A stretch of DNA of 64,000 nucleotides from JAHEJN01 sp963787285 (GCA_963787285.1 CAWBCM010000009.1:62001-126000); one strand, 5' to 3'; counted from the first letter of the stretch, positions 1-9,645 are shown. A program made the numbers and translations. Notes: generated from the sequence alone by a model not told the origin.

Positions 1-2
1 TG

Positions 3-896
3 GTGGCCGCGTACACGATCGGCCATGTCTCGGGCGCCCACATCAACCCGGCGGTAACGGTGGGGATGTTGGCCATCGGCGCCATCAACCTGAACCGGGC
101 GCTGGCCTACTGGATCGGCCAGATCATCGGTGCGGTGTTCGGCGCCTTCCTCATCTGGGCCATTCGGGCCGGGGCGCCCGATGCATGGGACACCAATCCG
201 CTCAACTTCGCCACCAACCTGTGGGACGAAGGCAACGGCTTCTTCGGCTTCTGGCCCATGGTGCTCACCGAGATCGTGCTCACCGCGGTGCTGGTGCTGG
301 CGGTGCTCTCCACCACCCGCCGGGGCTACACCGGCGCCGCCCTGGGCATCCACGTGGGGCTCACCCTCACGCTCATCCACCTCATCTCCATCCCGGTCGA
401 CAACACGTCGGTGAACCCGGCCCGATCGTTGGGTATGGCCGTGTTCGCCGGCGGCGACGCCATCGAACAACTGTGGGCGTTCATCGTGTTCCCGGTGCTC
501 GGCGCCGTGCTTGGTGTCGCGCTGTGGCTCGCCGTCGACGACGCCGATGTCGCCCTGGTCCCCGATGCGTCCAACGATGCGAACGCGCTCGCCGGTGGGC
601 CCGGCCCGGCCCGATCCACGGGTCGTCACCCCCTCGATGCCCAACCCGGCCCGGGCACACCCGAGGTCGATGTCCTCGCCGTCGACGTGCGACCCTTCGG
701 TGCCGGTTCCCACGGCCCACACGACAACGACACCATGCCGGTGGGCTACCCCATCAAGGGGAACGTCGACTCGATGCTGTACCACCGACCCGACAGCCGA
801 AACTACGGCGCCACGGTGGCCGAGGTCTGGTTCGACTCACCCGAGTCGGCCGAAACCGCCGGATTCACCATGGCCAACACGCATCCCAAGGACTGA
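3..896 (+). CDS. aquaporin / MIP-family channel (5' truncated by window edge)
   Basis: Membrane channel of the major intrinsic protein family, conducting water or small neutral solutes. Both half-helix signature boxes are visible: HINPAVT near the start of the readable part and SVNPARS about 120 residues later, with intervening hydrophobic helices. The reading frame is open to the left edge, so the first helix or two lie outside the window. After the last helix (about residue 180) there is an unusual hydrophilic tail of about 115 residues, rich in Pro, Asp, Gly and His. Family membership is secure; substrate (water versus glycerol) cannot be decided from what is visible. Confidence 0.9.
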   Translation: MAAYTIGHVSGAHINPAVTVGMLAIGAINLNRALAYWIGQIIGAVFGAFLIWAIRAGAPDAWDTNPLNFATNLWDEGNGFFGFWPMVLTEIVLTAVLVLAVLSTTRRGYTGAALGIHVGLTLTLIHLISIPVDNTSVNPARSLGMAVFAGGDAIEQLWAFIVFPVLGAVLGVALWLAVDDADVALVPDASNDANALAGGPGPARSTGRHPLDAQPGPGTPEVDVLAVDVRPFGAGSHGPHDNDTMPVGYPIKGNVDSMLYHRPDSRNYGATVAEVWFDSPESAETAGFTMANTHPKD

Positions 897-916
897 GCGC
901 CCGTACCCTCTTCCGG

Positions 917-1816
917 ATGACATCGGTACAGGCAAACGGCATCACGATCGAGTACCAGGAACGGGGTTCGGGCGAGCCGCTGGTGCTGGTCATGGGGCTG
1001 GGGCGCCAGCTCACCGATTGGCCCGACGACCTCGTCGAGGCTCTGGTGAACCAGGGCTTCCGGGTCATCGCTCTCGACAATCGCGACTCCGGCCTCAGTA
1101 CGCAGTTCACCTCCTCGCCGCCCACCCGGGCCCGTCTGGCCCGATCGCTCCTCGCACGACGGCCGATCGACAGCGAGTACCTGCTCACCGACATGGCCAA
1201 CGACGCCGTTGGTCTTCTCGACGCCCTCGGCCTCGACAGTGCCCACGTGGCGGGGGTGTCGATGGGTGCCATGATCAGCCAGACCGTTGCCATCCATCAT
1301 CCCCATCGGGTGCGCTCGCTCACCTCGATCATGTCGACCACCGGTGATCGCCGAGTCGGCCAGCCGACCGCCCGGCTGATGCTGAAGATGACGCGCGCCG
1401 AGGAGCCTCGTCGCGAGCGCGGCGTCGAGCAGGCGGTCGAGGTCTTCCGCAGCATCGCCGGGCCGACCTTCGACGAGCAGGCCTTCCGCCGGATCGCCGA
1501 GATCAGCGTGGCTCGCAGTTGGACTCCGGAGGGAACCGGTCGCCAAACGGCGGCAATCTTCGCCAGCCCCGACCGCACCGCTGCACTCCGATCGGTGACC
1601 GCTCCCGCCGTTGTCATCCACGGCATGGTCGATCCGCTCGTGCAGCCATCGGGCGGCGAGGCCACGGCCGCGGCCATACCCGGCGCTCGACTGATCCTGT
1701 ATCCCGACATGGGCCACGATCTCCCCGTCACCCGCCGCACCGAGATGGCCGAGGAGATCGCCCGGAATGCCGCACGCGCCGGGATGACTCGCCCATCTCT
1801 GGGCACACGAGCCTGA
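917..1816 (+). CDS. alpha/beta hydrolase
   Basis: Alpha/beta-hydrolase fold esterase-like protein of 299 aa. The oxyanion region is MGLGRQ, the nucleophile elbow GVSMGAM (Ser near residue 116), the acid lies in HGMVDPLV and the base in MGHDLP, so the catalytic triad is complete. The start at 917 was chosen because the first domain strand (ITIEYQERGSGEPLVLVMG) begins about eight residues later; the frame is open further upstream, but that sequence is antisense-like arginine-rich noise overlapping the aquaporin gene. It sits 20 bp downstream of the aquaporin gene and could be co-transcribed. Substrate unknown. Confidence 0.85.
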   Translation: MTSVQANGITIEYQERGSGEPLVLVMGLGRQLTDWPDDLVEALVNQGFRVIALDNRDSGLSTQFTSSPPTRARLARSLLARRPIDSEYLLTDMANDAVGLLDALGLDSAHVAGVSMGAMISQTVAIHHPHRVRSLTSIMSTTGDRRVGQPTARLMLKMTRAEEPRRERGVEQAVEVFRSIAGPTFDEQAFRRIAEISVARSWTPEGTGRQTAAIFASPDRTAALRSVTAPAVVIHGMVDPLVQPSGGEATAAAIPGARLILYPDMGHDLPVTRRTEMAEEIARNAARAGMTRPSLGTRA

Positions 1817-1958
1817 GTCGCAGGGATCAGTTCTGAGTCGCCTGGACCAATCTGGCTGGGTAGGTATCAAGGCCCGGTGGTCGTCCTCCGATCCACCAGG
1901 CGACAGCACGCATCGACGTAGGACCGGCGCTCGAGCACCACTCCCTGGAGGCAACCCG

Positions 1959-2378
1959 ATGGCCAACTGGCGCGAGCACGTGGCTTCGACCACCGAGACC
2001 GAGATCGACGAGCTCGTACGAGCCGCCGTCGACCAGATACAACGCAGCCTCGCCACCCACGGGTCGGTGCGACCCTGCATGATCGCGCTGAGTGTCGACG
2101 GCGACACCGAGCATTGCGAGGACGACGAGGCCCACCGCAGCAACGTGTTGGCCACTCGGGTGCAAATGCAGCCGTCGCAGTTCCGCACCGTTGCCTTCCT
2201 CGTCGACGAGCGTGACCAGCGTGAGGTGCAGATCGGCGTCGAGCACGCCGACGGCGTCGCCATCACCGTGATCGGCCCGTACGGCGTCGACCGCCACACC
2301 GGTCGACTCGTCTTCCAGCCCTTCCACAGCGAGATGGCCGAACCCACCCTCTGGAAGACCCACGCCCTGGCCGTCTGA
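1959..2378 (+). CDS. conserved hypothetical protein, 139 aa
   Basis: Not recognised. A small acidic soluble protein (starts MANWREHV) without signal peptide or membrane segment. The start is supported by CTGGAGG, eight bases upstream of the ATG. An N-terminal helix rich in Glu/Asp/Ala is followed by mixed beta-strand-like sequence (TVAFLVDERDQREVQIGVEHADG). Codon use has strong G/C at third positions, like its neighbours, supporting a real gene. It stands alone between the hydrolase and a non-coding stretch. Confidence 0.65.
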   Translation: MANWREHVASTTETEIDELVRAAVDQIQRSLATHGSVRPCMIALSVDGDTEHCEDDEAHRSNVLATRVQMQPSQFRTVAFLVDERDQREVQIGVEHADGVAITVIGPYGVDRHTGRLVFQPFHSEMAEPTLWKTHALAV

Positions 2379-2718
2379 GCCAAACCCTCCGCTCGGAGCA
2401 TTCCCAGGAGTGCGTCGCAACGTCGGCGGGGTTCCGGCAAGTAGTGTCGCCCCCAGTCGAAGAACCGGGGGGTTCGCCGTGAAGGACGAGGCTGACGCCG
2501 TCGAACCGGTGGAGAAGCACGCTCTTTCCACCGCGAGGCCTCGGCCCGGCCCGCTCGTCGGGAAGAGCCGTGGCGCCGACCGCACCGACCGGCCACCCTT
2601 GCCGTCGTCCGCCGCCGCCGCAGTCGGCCGACCCGCATGACACCGCGCGGGCCGCAAGTTTCATTACTCTCCGAATCGTGCCGATAGAGGGAGCACTGCC
2701 TCGACAGAGGGCGACACC
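2379..2718. other. 340-bp stretch with no confident gene
   Basis: No convincing gene. A possible small plus-strand frame starts at a GTG at 2479 with GGGGGG eight bases upstream and ends at 2640 (53 residues, Pro/Ala/Arg-rich). It has no recognisable domain and its composition is like translated noise. The last 60 bases hold the promoter and leader of the gene at 2719. I saw no RNA gene or strong terminator here. Confidence 0.4.
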
Positions 2719-3531
2719 ATGACACGACAGCGAGTTGAGCTCGGTGAAGGAGACCTCATCGTGTTGGCGCGTGCCCTCGACACCGATCCCCCGACGCTGC
2801 TGGGCGAGCTCGAGCGCCGTCCGTCGTCGCTCAGCGAGATCCTGCGACGACCCGAGGTCGTCGAGTCGATCATCAACGGGACCGAGCCCGAGCACCTCGG
2901 CCTCTCGCCCCTCCTCTTCTTCGCGGCACTCGTCCATCTCTCCGCCGACGAGCTGGCCTCGAGCGAGTGGGTGGCCGACTGGGTGGGGCCTGGTTGCCGC
3001 CTGCCGGTTTTCGACGTCGAACCTCTCGTGGAGTTCACCGACGCGCCCGGCCGACTGCTGTTCACCGCCCGGCTCCTCGCGGGCTTCGCCGCACCGACGA
3101 CACAGGCCGTCCCGGTGGATCACCTCGATCTCGACGACCTGGTCGACTGGCTCGCCGCCGTGGAGCCAGTCGACCGCGTCGTTCTGCTGCGCCAACTGGG
3201 TGACCTGGCCCTGTTCCAGGCAGGAGTGTTCCCCGACCGTGCCGGGGCCACGACCCTTTCCCCGGCCCAGGTCGAGCATCTCGGACGATCGGTGCACATG
3301 ACCGACGACGAGCTCGACCATCTCGTCGACCCGGGGTCGTCGACGGCGGGTCTCGATGCACTCGAGACACTCAGCTCGGCCTGGTACACCGCGGCCGCCG
3401 AGGGTTCGCCGTCGACGCCAGTGTTGTTGCACGACATGGCTCACCGCATTCGTGCCGCTCGGCGGTTCCTCAACTACGTGGCCGACCGCTACCTGTACCG
3501 CGTGCAACCGACCTGGTCATTCGAACGCTGA
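2719..3531 (+). CDS. conserved hypothetical protein, 270 aa
   Basis: Not recognised. A soluble, predominantly helical, acidic protein with several Leu/Asp/Glu-rich amphipathic helices (for example DHLDLDDLVDWLAAVEPVD). No signal peptide or membrane segment. The C-terminus (ARRFLNYVADRYLYRVQPTW) is the most conserved-looking part. Codon use is typical of the genome. It converges on the NDH-2 gene with a 15-bp gap. No function can be assigned. Confidence 0.7.
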   Translation: MTRQRVELGEGDLIVLARALDTDPPTLLGELERRPSSLSEILRRPEVVESIINGTEPEHLGLSPLLFFAALVHLSADELASSEWVADWVGPGCRLPVFDVEPLVEFTDAPGRLLFTARLLAGFAAPTTQAVPVDHLDLDDLVDWLAAVEPVDRVVLLRQLGDLALFQAGVFPDRAGATTLSPAQVEHLGRSVHMTDDELDHLVDPGSSTAGLDALETLSSAWYTAAAEGSPSTPVLLHDMAHRIRAARRFLNYVADRYLYRVQPTWSFER

Positions 3532-3546
3532 GCGGCGAATCGGTCG

Positions 3547-4830
3547 CTAGGTCGGCGGTCTCGGCCGGGGCCGCCACGGCCCGGTGATGAGGCGAGCCCC
3601 GCGCTGGAAGGTCACATAGCTCCAGGCCCAGCTGAACAGCACGACCAGTCGGCTCCGGAAGTCGATGAGGAAGAAGATGTGGACCGACCACCAGGCCATC
3701 CACGCGATCCAACCCGACAGCCGCAGCGGCCCGATCGTACCCACGGCCGACGAGCGCCCGATGGTGGCCAGCTCGCCCTTGTTGCGGTAGCGGAACGCGG
3801 CCCGGGGCTTTCCGGAGAGATCGGCGCGGATGGCACGGGCGACGTGGGCACCACCCTGTATCGCACCTTGGGCCACGCCGGGCACCTCGGCTCCCTTGGA
3901 GACCGAGTGGGCGATGTCGCCGATGGCGAAGATGTTCCGGTTCGTGCCGATGCAGAGGTCGGCCTCGACCATGACCCTCCCGGCTTTGTCGGTTTCGGTG
4001 CTGAGCAGAGCCGCCAGCGGTGACGCCTCGTTGCCGGCGGCCCAGACGGTGGTGCGGGCGGCAATCGTCCCGGCGCTCGTCTCGACCGCCATGTCGTCGA
4101 TGCCGGTGACCATCACGTCGAGCCGTACGTCGACACCGAGATCGCGAAGCTGCTGCAACGCCTTCTTCGACAGTGACTCGGGATAGGCCCCGAGTACCCG
4201 GTCGGTTCCCTCGAGGAGGATCACCGTGGCTGTCTTCGGATCGATGACCCGGAACTCCCGGGTGAGAGTCCTGAAGGCGATCTCGGCGATGGCACCGGCA
4301 GTCTCGACGCCGGTGGGCCCGCCACCGACCACCACGAAGGTGAGGTTGGCCTGACGCTCGGCCGGATCATCGGTGAGCTCGGCGCGCTCGAACGCCAACA
4401 GCACCCGTCGCCGCACCTCCAGCGCATCCTCGACGGTCTTGAGCCCCGGAGCGTGCGCCTCCCACTCATCGTGACCGAAGTACGAGTGAGTCGTGCCGGC
4501 CGCCACCACGAGGTAGTCGAAGTCGATCTCGGTCCCGTCTTCCAGCGTCACCCGCGCGGCCTCGGCGTCGATGCCGACCACCTCTCCGAGCAACACCGTG
4601 ACGTTCGACTGCGACGCCAGGATCGAGCGAATCGGGTGAGCGATGTCGGCCGGATTCAATCCCGCGGTTGCCACCTGGTACAGCAGCGGTTGGAACAGGT
4701 GGTGGTTGCGCCGATCGACAACGGTCACACGGACCGCGGCGTCGGCCAGACCTTTCGCCGCGGCCAGCCCGCCGAAACCCCCTCCGATGACGACGACGTG
4801 CGGAACCTGTTCAGTCACACCACTCAGCAT
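3547..4830 (-). CDS. ndh: type II NADH dehydrogenase (NDH-2), FAD-dependent
   Basis: Membrane-associated, non-proton-pumping NADH:quinone oxidoreductase that feeds electrons from NADH into the quinone pool. Two Rossmann dinucleotide motifs are seen: VVIGGGFGGLAAAKGL at the N-terminus (FAD) and VVVGGGPTGVETAGAIAEI around residue 165 (NADH). GTNRNIFAIGDIAH is the conserved FAD-contacting segment. The C-terminus carries the aromatic membrane-anchoring stretch WIAWMAWWSVHIFFLIDF typical of actinobacterial NDH-2. The ATG at 4830 is preferred; an in-frame TTG at 4854 and a GTG four codons downstream of the ATG are alternatives. Divergent from the DUF6226 gene. Confidence 0.92.
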   Translation of the reverse strand: MLSGVTEQVPHVVVIGGGFGGLAAAKGLADAAVRVTVVDRRNHHLFQPLLYQVATAGLNPADIAHPIRSILASQSNVTVLLGEVVGIDAEAARVTLEDGTEIDFDYLVVAAGTTHSYFGHDEWEAHAPGLKTVEDALEVRRRVLLAFERAELTDDPAERQANLTFVVVGGGPTGVETAGAIAEIAFRTLTREFRVIDPKTATVILLEGTDRVLGAYPESLSKKALQQLRDLGVDVRLDVMVTGIDDMAVETSAGTIAARTTVWAAGNEASPLAALLSTETDKAGRVMVEADLCIGTNRNIFAIGDIAHSVSKGAEVPGVAQGAIQGGAHVARAIRADLSGKPRAAFRYRNKGELATIGRSSAVGTIGPLRLSGWIAWMAWWSVHIFFLIDFRSRLVVLFSWAWSYVTFQRGARLITGPWRPRPRPPT

Positions 4831-4905
4831 GTCCCGGTCGGCAACGACGAGCAATGTCGCCGGAACTCGCCGTCACCTCGACCCGGCACCGACCACAATG
4901 GGGCG

Positions 4906-5559
4906 ATGGTCTCCGAGTCGACGCTGCTGGCTGCGGTCGATGCAGCGTTCGAGGTCACCGGAGAGGGGCTGCGCTCGTGGCCCGACCCACATCCCGACCG
5001 GTCGGTGCTCGAAGAGGAGTACTCGCGGCTGACCGATCCGGGGAAGTGGCGCATCATCGGCGCCCGCGCCGAGGCATGGCTCGATGTGCTCGTCGACGCC
5101 GGCGTCGCCGAGGTCGAGCGGGATGCCTCGATTCAGTGGCGGCCCGAGCCCCGGACGGTGATCTCGCGGACGACACGGGCCGTGCCGTTCGCCGCAGGTG
5201 CGCTGCCGCTGGTCATCGCTCGCAGCCGGCTCGGCGAGGTCGACGATGCGGGCGTCACCCTCGGCGTTGGCGACCCGGCCCTCTGCGTGACCTGGTTTCC
5301 CGACTGTGGATGCGATGCATGCGACAGTGGGTCACGGGATGAGCTCGATCACCTGGACGAGCACCTCATGGGCATCGTGTGCGGCGAGTTCCGGCGGCTG
5401 TCGGCCCGTGACCGCACCATCACCGTTGTCCGCACGGGCACGTCGAGCGCATCGTGGAGCGGACGGGGCCGGTTCCACTGGAGAGACCGGGAAGCCGTCC
5501 TGGCCGATCCGAGGGGATGGGACGAGGTCTCGGGTGCACCGTGGTTTCCGCCGGATTGA
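4906..5559 (+). CDS. DUF6226 family protein
   Basis: 217-aa soluble protein with the signature CGCDACDSGS near residue 140, followed by a DELDHLDEHLMGIVCGEF helix; this matches my recollection of the actinobacterial DUF6226 family, whose function is unknown. The cysteine cluster could bind a metal, but this is untested. The start at 4906 places MVSESTLLAAVDAAFEVTGEGL at the N-terminus; open frame continues upstream but would overlap the divergent NDH-2 start. Ends 63 bp before the cation-chloride cotransporter-like gene. Confidence 0.7.
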   Translation: MVSESTLLAAVDAAFEVTGEGLRSWPDPHPDRSVLEEEYSRLTDPGKWRIIGARAEAWLDVLVDAGVAEVERDASIQWRPEPRTVISRTTRAVPFAAGALPLVIARSRLGEVDDAGVTLGVGDPALCVTWFPDCGCDACDSGSRDELDHLDEHLMGIVCGEFRRLSARDRTITVVRTGTSSASWSGRGRFHWRDREAVLADPRGWDEVSGAPWFPPD

Positions 5560-5622
5560 AGCGGTTGGGAAACGTGGCCGTCGGAGCAACTGAAACGGCG
5601 GGGTTTCGTTTAATGTTCGGCG

Positions 5623-8205
5623 ATGGCAGCCACGACATCGGGCGAAAGCACCTCAGGCGGCCCGACGTCAGCGGGCACGTTGGGGACCTTCGGCGGCGTT
5701 TTCACGCCGAGCATCCTCACCATTCTCGGTCTCGTCCTGTTCCTTCGGGTCGCCTACGTCGTGGGGTCGGTCGGACTCGTTCGGGCTTTGCTCATCCTCG
5801 CGCTGGCGACATCGGTGTCGGTGCTCACCAGCATCTCGCTCGCCGCGGTCGCGACCAACATGCGCGTTCGGGGCGGAGGTGAGTACTTCCTCATTTCGCG
5901 CACATTGGGCATCGAGTTCGGCGGCGCCGTCGGCGTCGTTCTCTATCTCGCCATCTCGGTGTCGATCGCCTTCTACAGCATCGGCTTCGCCGAGGCTGCC
6001 GTTGCGGCGTTCGGGAGCGAGAGCGCAGTACTCGTTCGGCTGACGGCAGCCGTGGTGGTGCTCGTCCTCGCTGCCGTGGGCGCGGTCGGTGCCGATCTCG
6101 CCACCCGGCTCCAGTTCCTGGTCATGGGGCTGTTGATCGTCGCGTTGGTCTCGTTCTTCGCCGGTGCCGCCGGTGAGTTCGACACGGCGATCCTGTCCGA
6201 CAACGTCGACCGTCCCGACTCCGACGTCGGCTTCTGGGAGGCGTTTGCGATCTTCTTCCCGGCGGTGACCGGTTTCAGCCAGGGCGTGGCCATGTCCGGC
6301 GACCTCCGCAACCCCAGCCGCTCGATCACCCGGGGGACCTTCGCAGCGGTCGGCGTGTCCTCGGTTGTGTACCTTGCCGTCATCGTTCTTCTGGCCGGCT
6401 CCCGACCGGCGCAGATCCTTGCACAGGACACCACGACGATCATGGGCGACCTCTCGTTCTTCGAATGGACCGTGATCGTCGGCGTGCTCGCCGCCACGCT
6501 GTCGTCGGCGCTGGCCTCGCTGCTCGGCGGTCCCCGCGTGTTGCAGCGCCTCGGTGAGGACCGGGTTCTGCCCCGGCTCGAGGTCTTCGCAACCGGCAGC
6601 GGTCCGACCAACAACCCCCGCCGGGCGCTGGCCGTGTCGGTGCTCATCGCTCTGGCCACGGTGGCCGCCGGCGACCTGAACGCCATCGCCCCGATCATCT
6701 CCATGTTCTTCCTGGCCAGCTACGGATTGATCAACTACGCCACCTACTTCGAGATCCGGGCCGGCAGCACCTCGTTCCGGCCGCGCTTTCGATGGTACGA
6801 CCAGCGGGCGAGTCTGGCCGGCACCGTTGCCTGCGGCGTGGCCATCGTCGCCATCAACCCGCTGGCCGGGGCATTGGCCGCGTTGGTGTTCGTCGGGCTG
6901 TACAACTACCTCCGACATCGCGACGTGCCCGACCGGTGGGTCGACAGCGCAGGCTCGCACCACTTCACCCGGGCGCGACACCACCTCCACTCACTGGCCG
7001 ATGAGCCGACCGGCGACCGAGACTGGCGTCCGTGCATGTTGGCGTTCGTGCCGAGAGATCCGATCTTGCGCAGCCGCATGATCACCGTGGCCTCGTGGAT
7101 GGAGGGCAGCTCCGGGTTCATCACTGCCGTGCGCATCCACGAGGGTTCCGGGCCCATCATGCGTCGGCAAGCCGGCCAGATCGAGACAGAGCTCCAGCGA
7201 GAAGCAGCCCAGATGGTTCGGGGTACCTTCGCCAGGGTGGTGGTGGTCGAGGATGTCGGCGTAGCCGTGCAGGCTCTCGTGCAGTCACACGGTCTCGGAG
7301 GCATCCGACCCAACCTCACGTTGTTCGGTGTCGCGAATCTGCGGGGCACCGACGAGGAGCGACAGAAGTACGGTCGAATGCTGCAGACCTGCATCCGCTT
7401 CGGAACGAACGTCGCGGTCATCAACGTTCGTGACGATGCCTGGGAGCGCTTCGATTCGACCCCCGCCCACGAACGATCGATCGCCCTGTGGTGGTCCGAC
7501 GACATGGTCGGCCAGTTGATCACCCTGCTCGGTTGGCTGTGCACTCGCCACGACGACTGGTCCGACGGGTCGATCATCGTCTACGTCCCACAGATGGCCG
7601 ACTCCGACGAGAAATCGCGGATCGAACAGGTACTCGAGGATGCACGAATCGAGGCCACGGTCGTCGAAGTCGATCCGACACCGGCGGCGTTCACCGCTGC
7701 CCTGGGCGCGGCAACCCTGGCTCTGGCTCCGCTGCGGGTCAGGAACGGTAGCGCAACCGGACCCTTCGACACGCCGTTGGGGATGCTGGTCGAGAGCCTT
7801 CCGCTCGCCGCCATGATCTTGGCCACCGAGTCGATCGACCTCGATGCCGAGGCCGACGAGGGCGCCCATGCCGAGTTCGCCCGAGCGGCCGAGCGCGCGA
7901 GTGAGGCAAGAAAATGGGTCGCCGAGCTCGATGCGAAGGCGGCCACGTTGCTCGTTTCCGTCGAGGCGCTTCGACTCGAGCTCGAGGCAGTGGATCCCGG
8001 CGACGACGCCGCAGCCGACGCACTGAGAACCCGGCTCGCCGAGGCCGAGGCCGAAGGGGCCAGTGCGTACCGACAGTACGTCGACGCCAAGTCACGCAGT
8101 CGGCAGCTCGAACGGCGCGCGGACGAGCTCGACCCCGAGCGACTCAGCCACAGCCTCGATCCCGGTATCTGGCGAAGCTCCGCCGACCGAGGTGACCAGG
8201 GGTGA
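5623..8205 (+). CDS. SLC12-type cation-chloride cotransporter homologue (APC superfamily)
   Basis: 860-aa secondary transporter. The N-terminal block GTFGGVFTPSILTILGLVLFLRVAYVVGSVGL is diagnostic of the cation-chloride cotransporter / SLC12 branch of the APC superfamily, in which Na+ and/or K+ move with Cl-. About 12 membrane helices span residues 25-430. A long cytosolic C-terminal domain follows, as in eukaryotic NKCC/KCC proteins, and the last 90 residues (ARAAERASEARKW onward) look like a coiled coil. Ion specificity cannot be read from sequence. The start has no strong Shine-Dalgarno sequence. It is the second sodium/ion-handling gene of this end of the window besides the rhodopsin. Confidence 0.85.
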   Translation: MAATTSGESTSGGPTSAGTLGTFGGVFTPSILTILGLVLFLRVAYVVGSVGLVRALLILALATSVSVLTSISLAAVATNMRVRGGGEYFLISRTLGIEFGGAVGVVLYLAISVSIAFYSIGFAEAAVAAFGSESAVLVRLTAAVVVLVLAAVGAVGADLATRLQFLVMGLLIVALVSFFAGAAGEFDTAILSDNVDRPDSDVGFWEAFAIFFPAVTGFSQGVAMSGDLRNPSRSITRGTFAAVGVSSVVYLAVIVLLAGSRPAQILAQDTTTIMGDLSFFEWTVIVGVLAATLSSALASLLGGPRVLQRLGEDRVLPRLEVFATGSGPTNNPRRALAVSVLIALATVAAGDLNAIAPIISMFFLASYGLINYATYFEIRAGSTSFRPRFRWYDQRASLAGTVACGVAIVAINPLAGALAALVFVGLYNYLRHRDVPDRWVDSAGSHHFTRARHHLHSLADEPTGDRDWRPCMLAFVPRDPILRSRMITVASWMEGSSGFITAVRIHEGSGPIMRRQAGQIETELQREAAQMVRGTFARVVVVEDVGVAVQALVQSHGLGGIRPNLTLFGVANLRGTDEERQKYGRMLQTCIRFGTNVAVINVRDDAWERFDSTPAHERSIALWWSDDMVGQLITLLGWLCTRHDDWSDGSIIVYVPQMADSDEKSRIEQVLEDARIEATVVEVDPTPAAFTAALGAATLALAPLRVRNGSATGPFDTPLGMLVESLPLAAMILATESIDLDAEADEGAHAEFARAAERASEARKWVAELDAKAATLLVSVEALRLELEAVDPGDDAAADALRTRLAEAEAEGASAYRQYVDAKSRSRQLERRADELDPERLSHSLDPGIWRSSADRGDQG

Positions 8206-8241
8206 GCCCGGAGAACCCTTGCTGCGGAGGTGGATCGGTGC

Positions 8242-8763
8242 TCAGGCCGTGGGCTCGGGCGCTGCGCCATCGGGAAGCGGCTGCGGGGCCAACACGACGA
8301 CGGCGGTCTCCATGGAGCGCCGGGAGGCATAGGCGTCGAGGTTCTTGTCGATCTCCCGCCACCGAGCCCACAGACGTTCGCGCTCCTCGCCAGTGGCGGC
8401 TCGACCCGTGACCGCACGCGGTCCGTCGGCGAGCTCGACCCGAACCTCGCGATGGGCCTGGAGGTTCAGCCACCAGGCCGGCTCGGCGTCGCCCCAACCG
8501 TTCATTGCCATGGTGACCAGGTTCGGTCCGTCCTCGAAGTAGCCCAGCATCACGCTGCGCTCCTGGCCGCTGCGGCGCCCGATCGTGGTGAGGCGCAGAG
8601 TGCCCCAACCATCGGGTTTCGGGCGCCACAGCCCCAGGCGACCACCCGTCAGCCGGTACAGGCGGCGGTGGGCGCGCCAGGCCAGGCGGATGAACCAACG
8701 GGGAGGAAGCCGGGCCTTTGGAGTCGAGTCGGCGGCCGAGGTGTCCCCGTGCCTGTTCCCCAC
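8242..8763 (-). CDS. nitroreductase family deazaflavin(F420)-dependent oxidoreductase
   Basis: 173-aa protein of the split-barrel Ddn-like family that uses coenzyme F420, common in actinomycetes. Diagnostic segments are LRLTTIGRRSGQERSVMLGYFEDGPNLVTMAMNG and PAWWLNLQAHREVRVELADG, the family's cofactor-binding core. Length matches the family (about 140-170 aa). It is followed upstream, on the same strand with a 9-bp gap, by the mycothiol-related gene, so the two probably form an operon. The reaction is unknown; members reduce quinones, nitroimidazoles or biliverdin-like substrates. Confidence 0.85.
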   Translation of the reverse strand: MGNRHGDTSAADSTPKARLPPRWFIRLAWRAHRRLYRLTGGRLGLWRPKPDGWGTLRLTTIGRRSGQERSVMLGYFEDGPNLVTMAMNGWGDAEPAWWLNLQAHREVRVELADGPRAVTGRAATGEERERLWARWREIDKNLDAYASRRSMETAVVVLAPQPLPDGAAPEPTA

Positions 8764-8772
8764 CGGTCACGC

Positions 8773-9645
8773 TCACATGCCGGTGAGGCGGCGATCGAGA
8801 ACGCGCAGCGCGTCGGCGTCGCCCTCGCCCCGGCCTTCGGTGACGATGCTCACGAAGTCGCTCCGTCCCGAGCACCCGAGCACGAAGTCGGCGGCGCCGA
8901 GGCGCAACCAGCTGTCGACGTTTCGCTGTTCGTCGACGGCAACGAGCCGAGTCTGGTGCGGTTCCAGCAGCAGATCCCGTTCGACGGCGACGTCACCGGA
9001 GGTGATCACCCGGATCGTGAGCGTGTCGGGCCCTGCATCGGGGTCGGTGAGCCATCGCAGTGACCCCGACGCCAGTTCCTCCTCCATTGCCTGGAACGCA
9101 GCGTCGACCCCCCACCGACTCATCGTGCACGGCGGCTGGAGTGCTTCGAAGATGTCCCACTCGTGCAGTCCGAGCTCCTTCAGGAACAGGACCATGAACC
9201 GGTTCGCAGGGATGATGCCACCCGGGTGATAGCACTCGTACTCGAGGCTGGACTCGTCGGCGTCGAGGGTGTCGGCCAACACGAGGGCGCGGCTTCGAAA
9301 CCGGTCGATCACGGTGGTGTCGAAGGCGTCGGCCAGCTCTGTTGCCTGGTCACGAAGGCCGGCCGCAACGAGCGCACCCCGACCGGTACCGGGCTGCGGG
9401 AGATCACCCGACACCTCCACATCGCCGGACGCTCCGCGGGTGATGCTGCTGGTGTACAACTCGGCGACCACGACGAGGTGGGCAACCACCGCACGGATCG
9501 TCCAATCACCGACCGCCGGTTGGTCGAGCAGCTCGGCGTCGAGATCGCCCAGGCGTGCGGTGATCCTGGCGGTCTCTTCACGAACAATGCCAACCCGCTC
9601 GTGGTAGGGCAGTTCCCAAAGCCGTGGATCGGATACTGACTCCAT
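8773..9645 (-). CDS. maleylpyruvate isomerase / DinB-like mycothiol-dependent family protein
   Basis: Member of the mycothiol maleylpyruvate isomerase N-terminal (DinB-like four-helix) family. Typical elements are the early WTIRAVVAHLVVVAELY helix bearing the metal-ligand His, FLKELGLHEWDIFEAL with the second His pair (HEWD), and a C-terminal sterol-carrier-like domain (ISSGDVAVERDLLLEPHQTR region). This supports a mycothiol-using actinobacterial host. The ATG at 9645 is preferred over the in-frame GTG at 9651, because AGGG lies about 10 bases from the ATG but only four from the GTG. Exact substrate unknown. Confidence 0.8.
   Translation of the reverse strand: MESVSDPRLWELPYHERVGIVREETARITARLGDLDAELLDQPAVGDWTIRAVVAHLVVVAELYTSSITRGASGDVEVSGDLPQPGTGRGALVAAGLRDQATELADAFDTTVIDRFRSRALVLADTLDADESSLEYECYHPGGIIPANRFMVLFLKELGLHEWDIFEALQPPCTMSRWGVDAAFQAMEEELASGSLRWLTDPDAGPDTLTIRVITSGDVAVERDLLLEPHQTRLVAVDEQRNVDSWLRLGAADFVLGCSGRSDFVSIVTEGRGEGDADALRVLDRRLTGM

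Noticed and set aside
2479..2640. 53-codon GTG frame with a G-rich upstream run.
   Set aside because: Low-complexity product and no domain or neighbour support; noted only in the gap description.
803..2725. Very long open frame on the minus strand (about 640 codons).
   Set aside because: It is antisense to the alpha/beta hydrolase and the gene at 1959, Arg/Gly-rich, with no recognisable domain; long antisense frames are expected at this G+C content.
5668..6990. 440-codon minus-strand open frame opposite the SLC12-type transporter.
   Set aside because: Composition (Gly, Arg, Asp, His, Glu repeats) is that of antisense translation of membrane helices; the plus-strand gene has clear family motifs.
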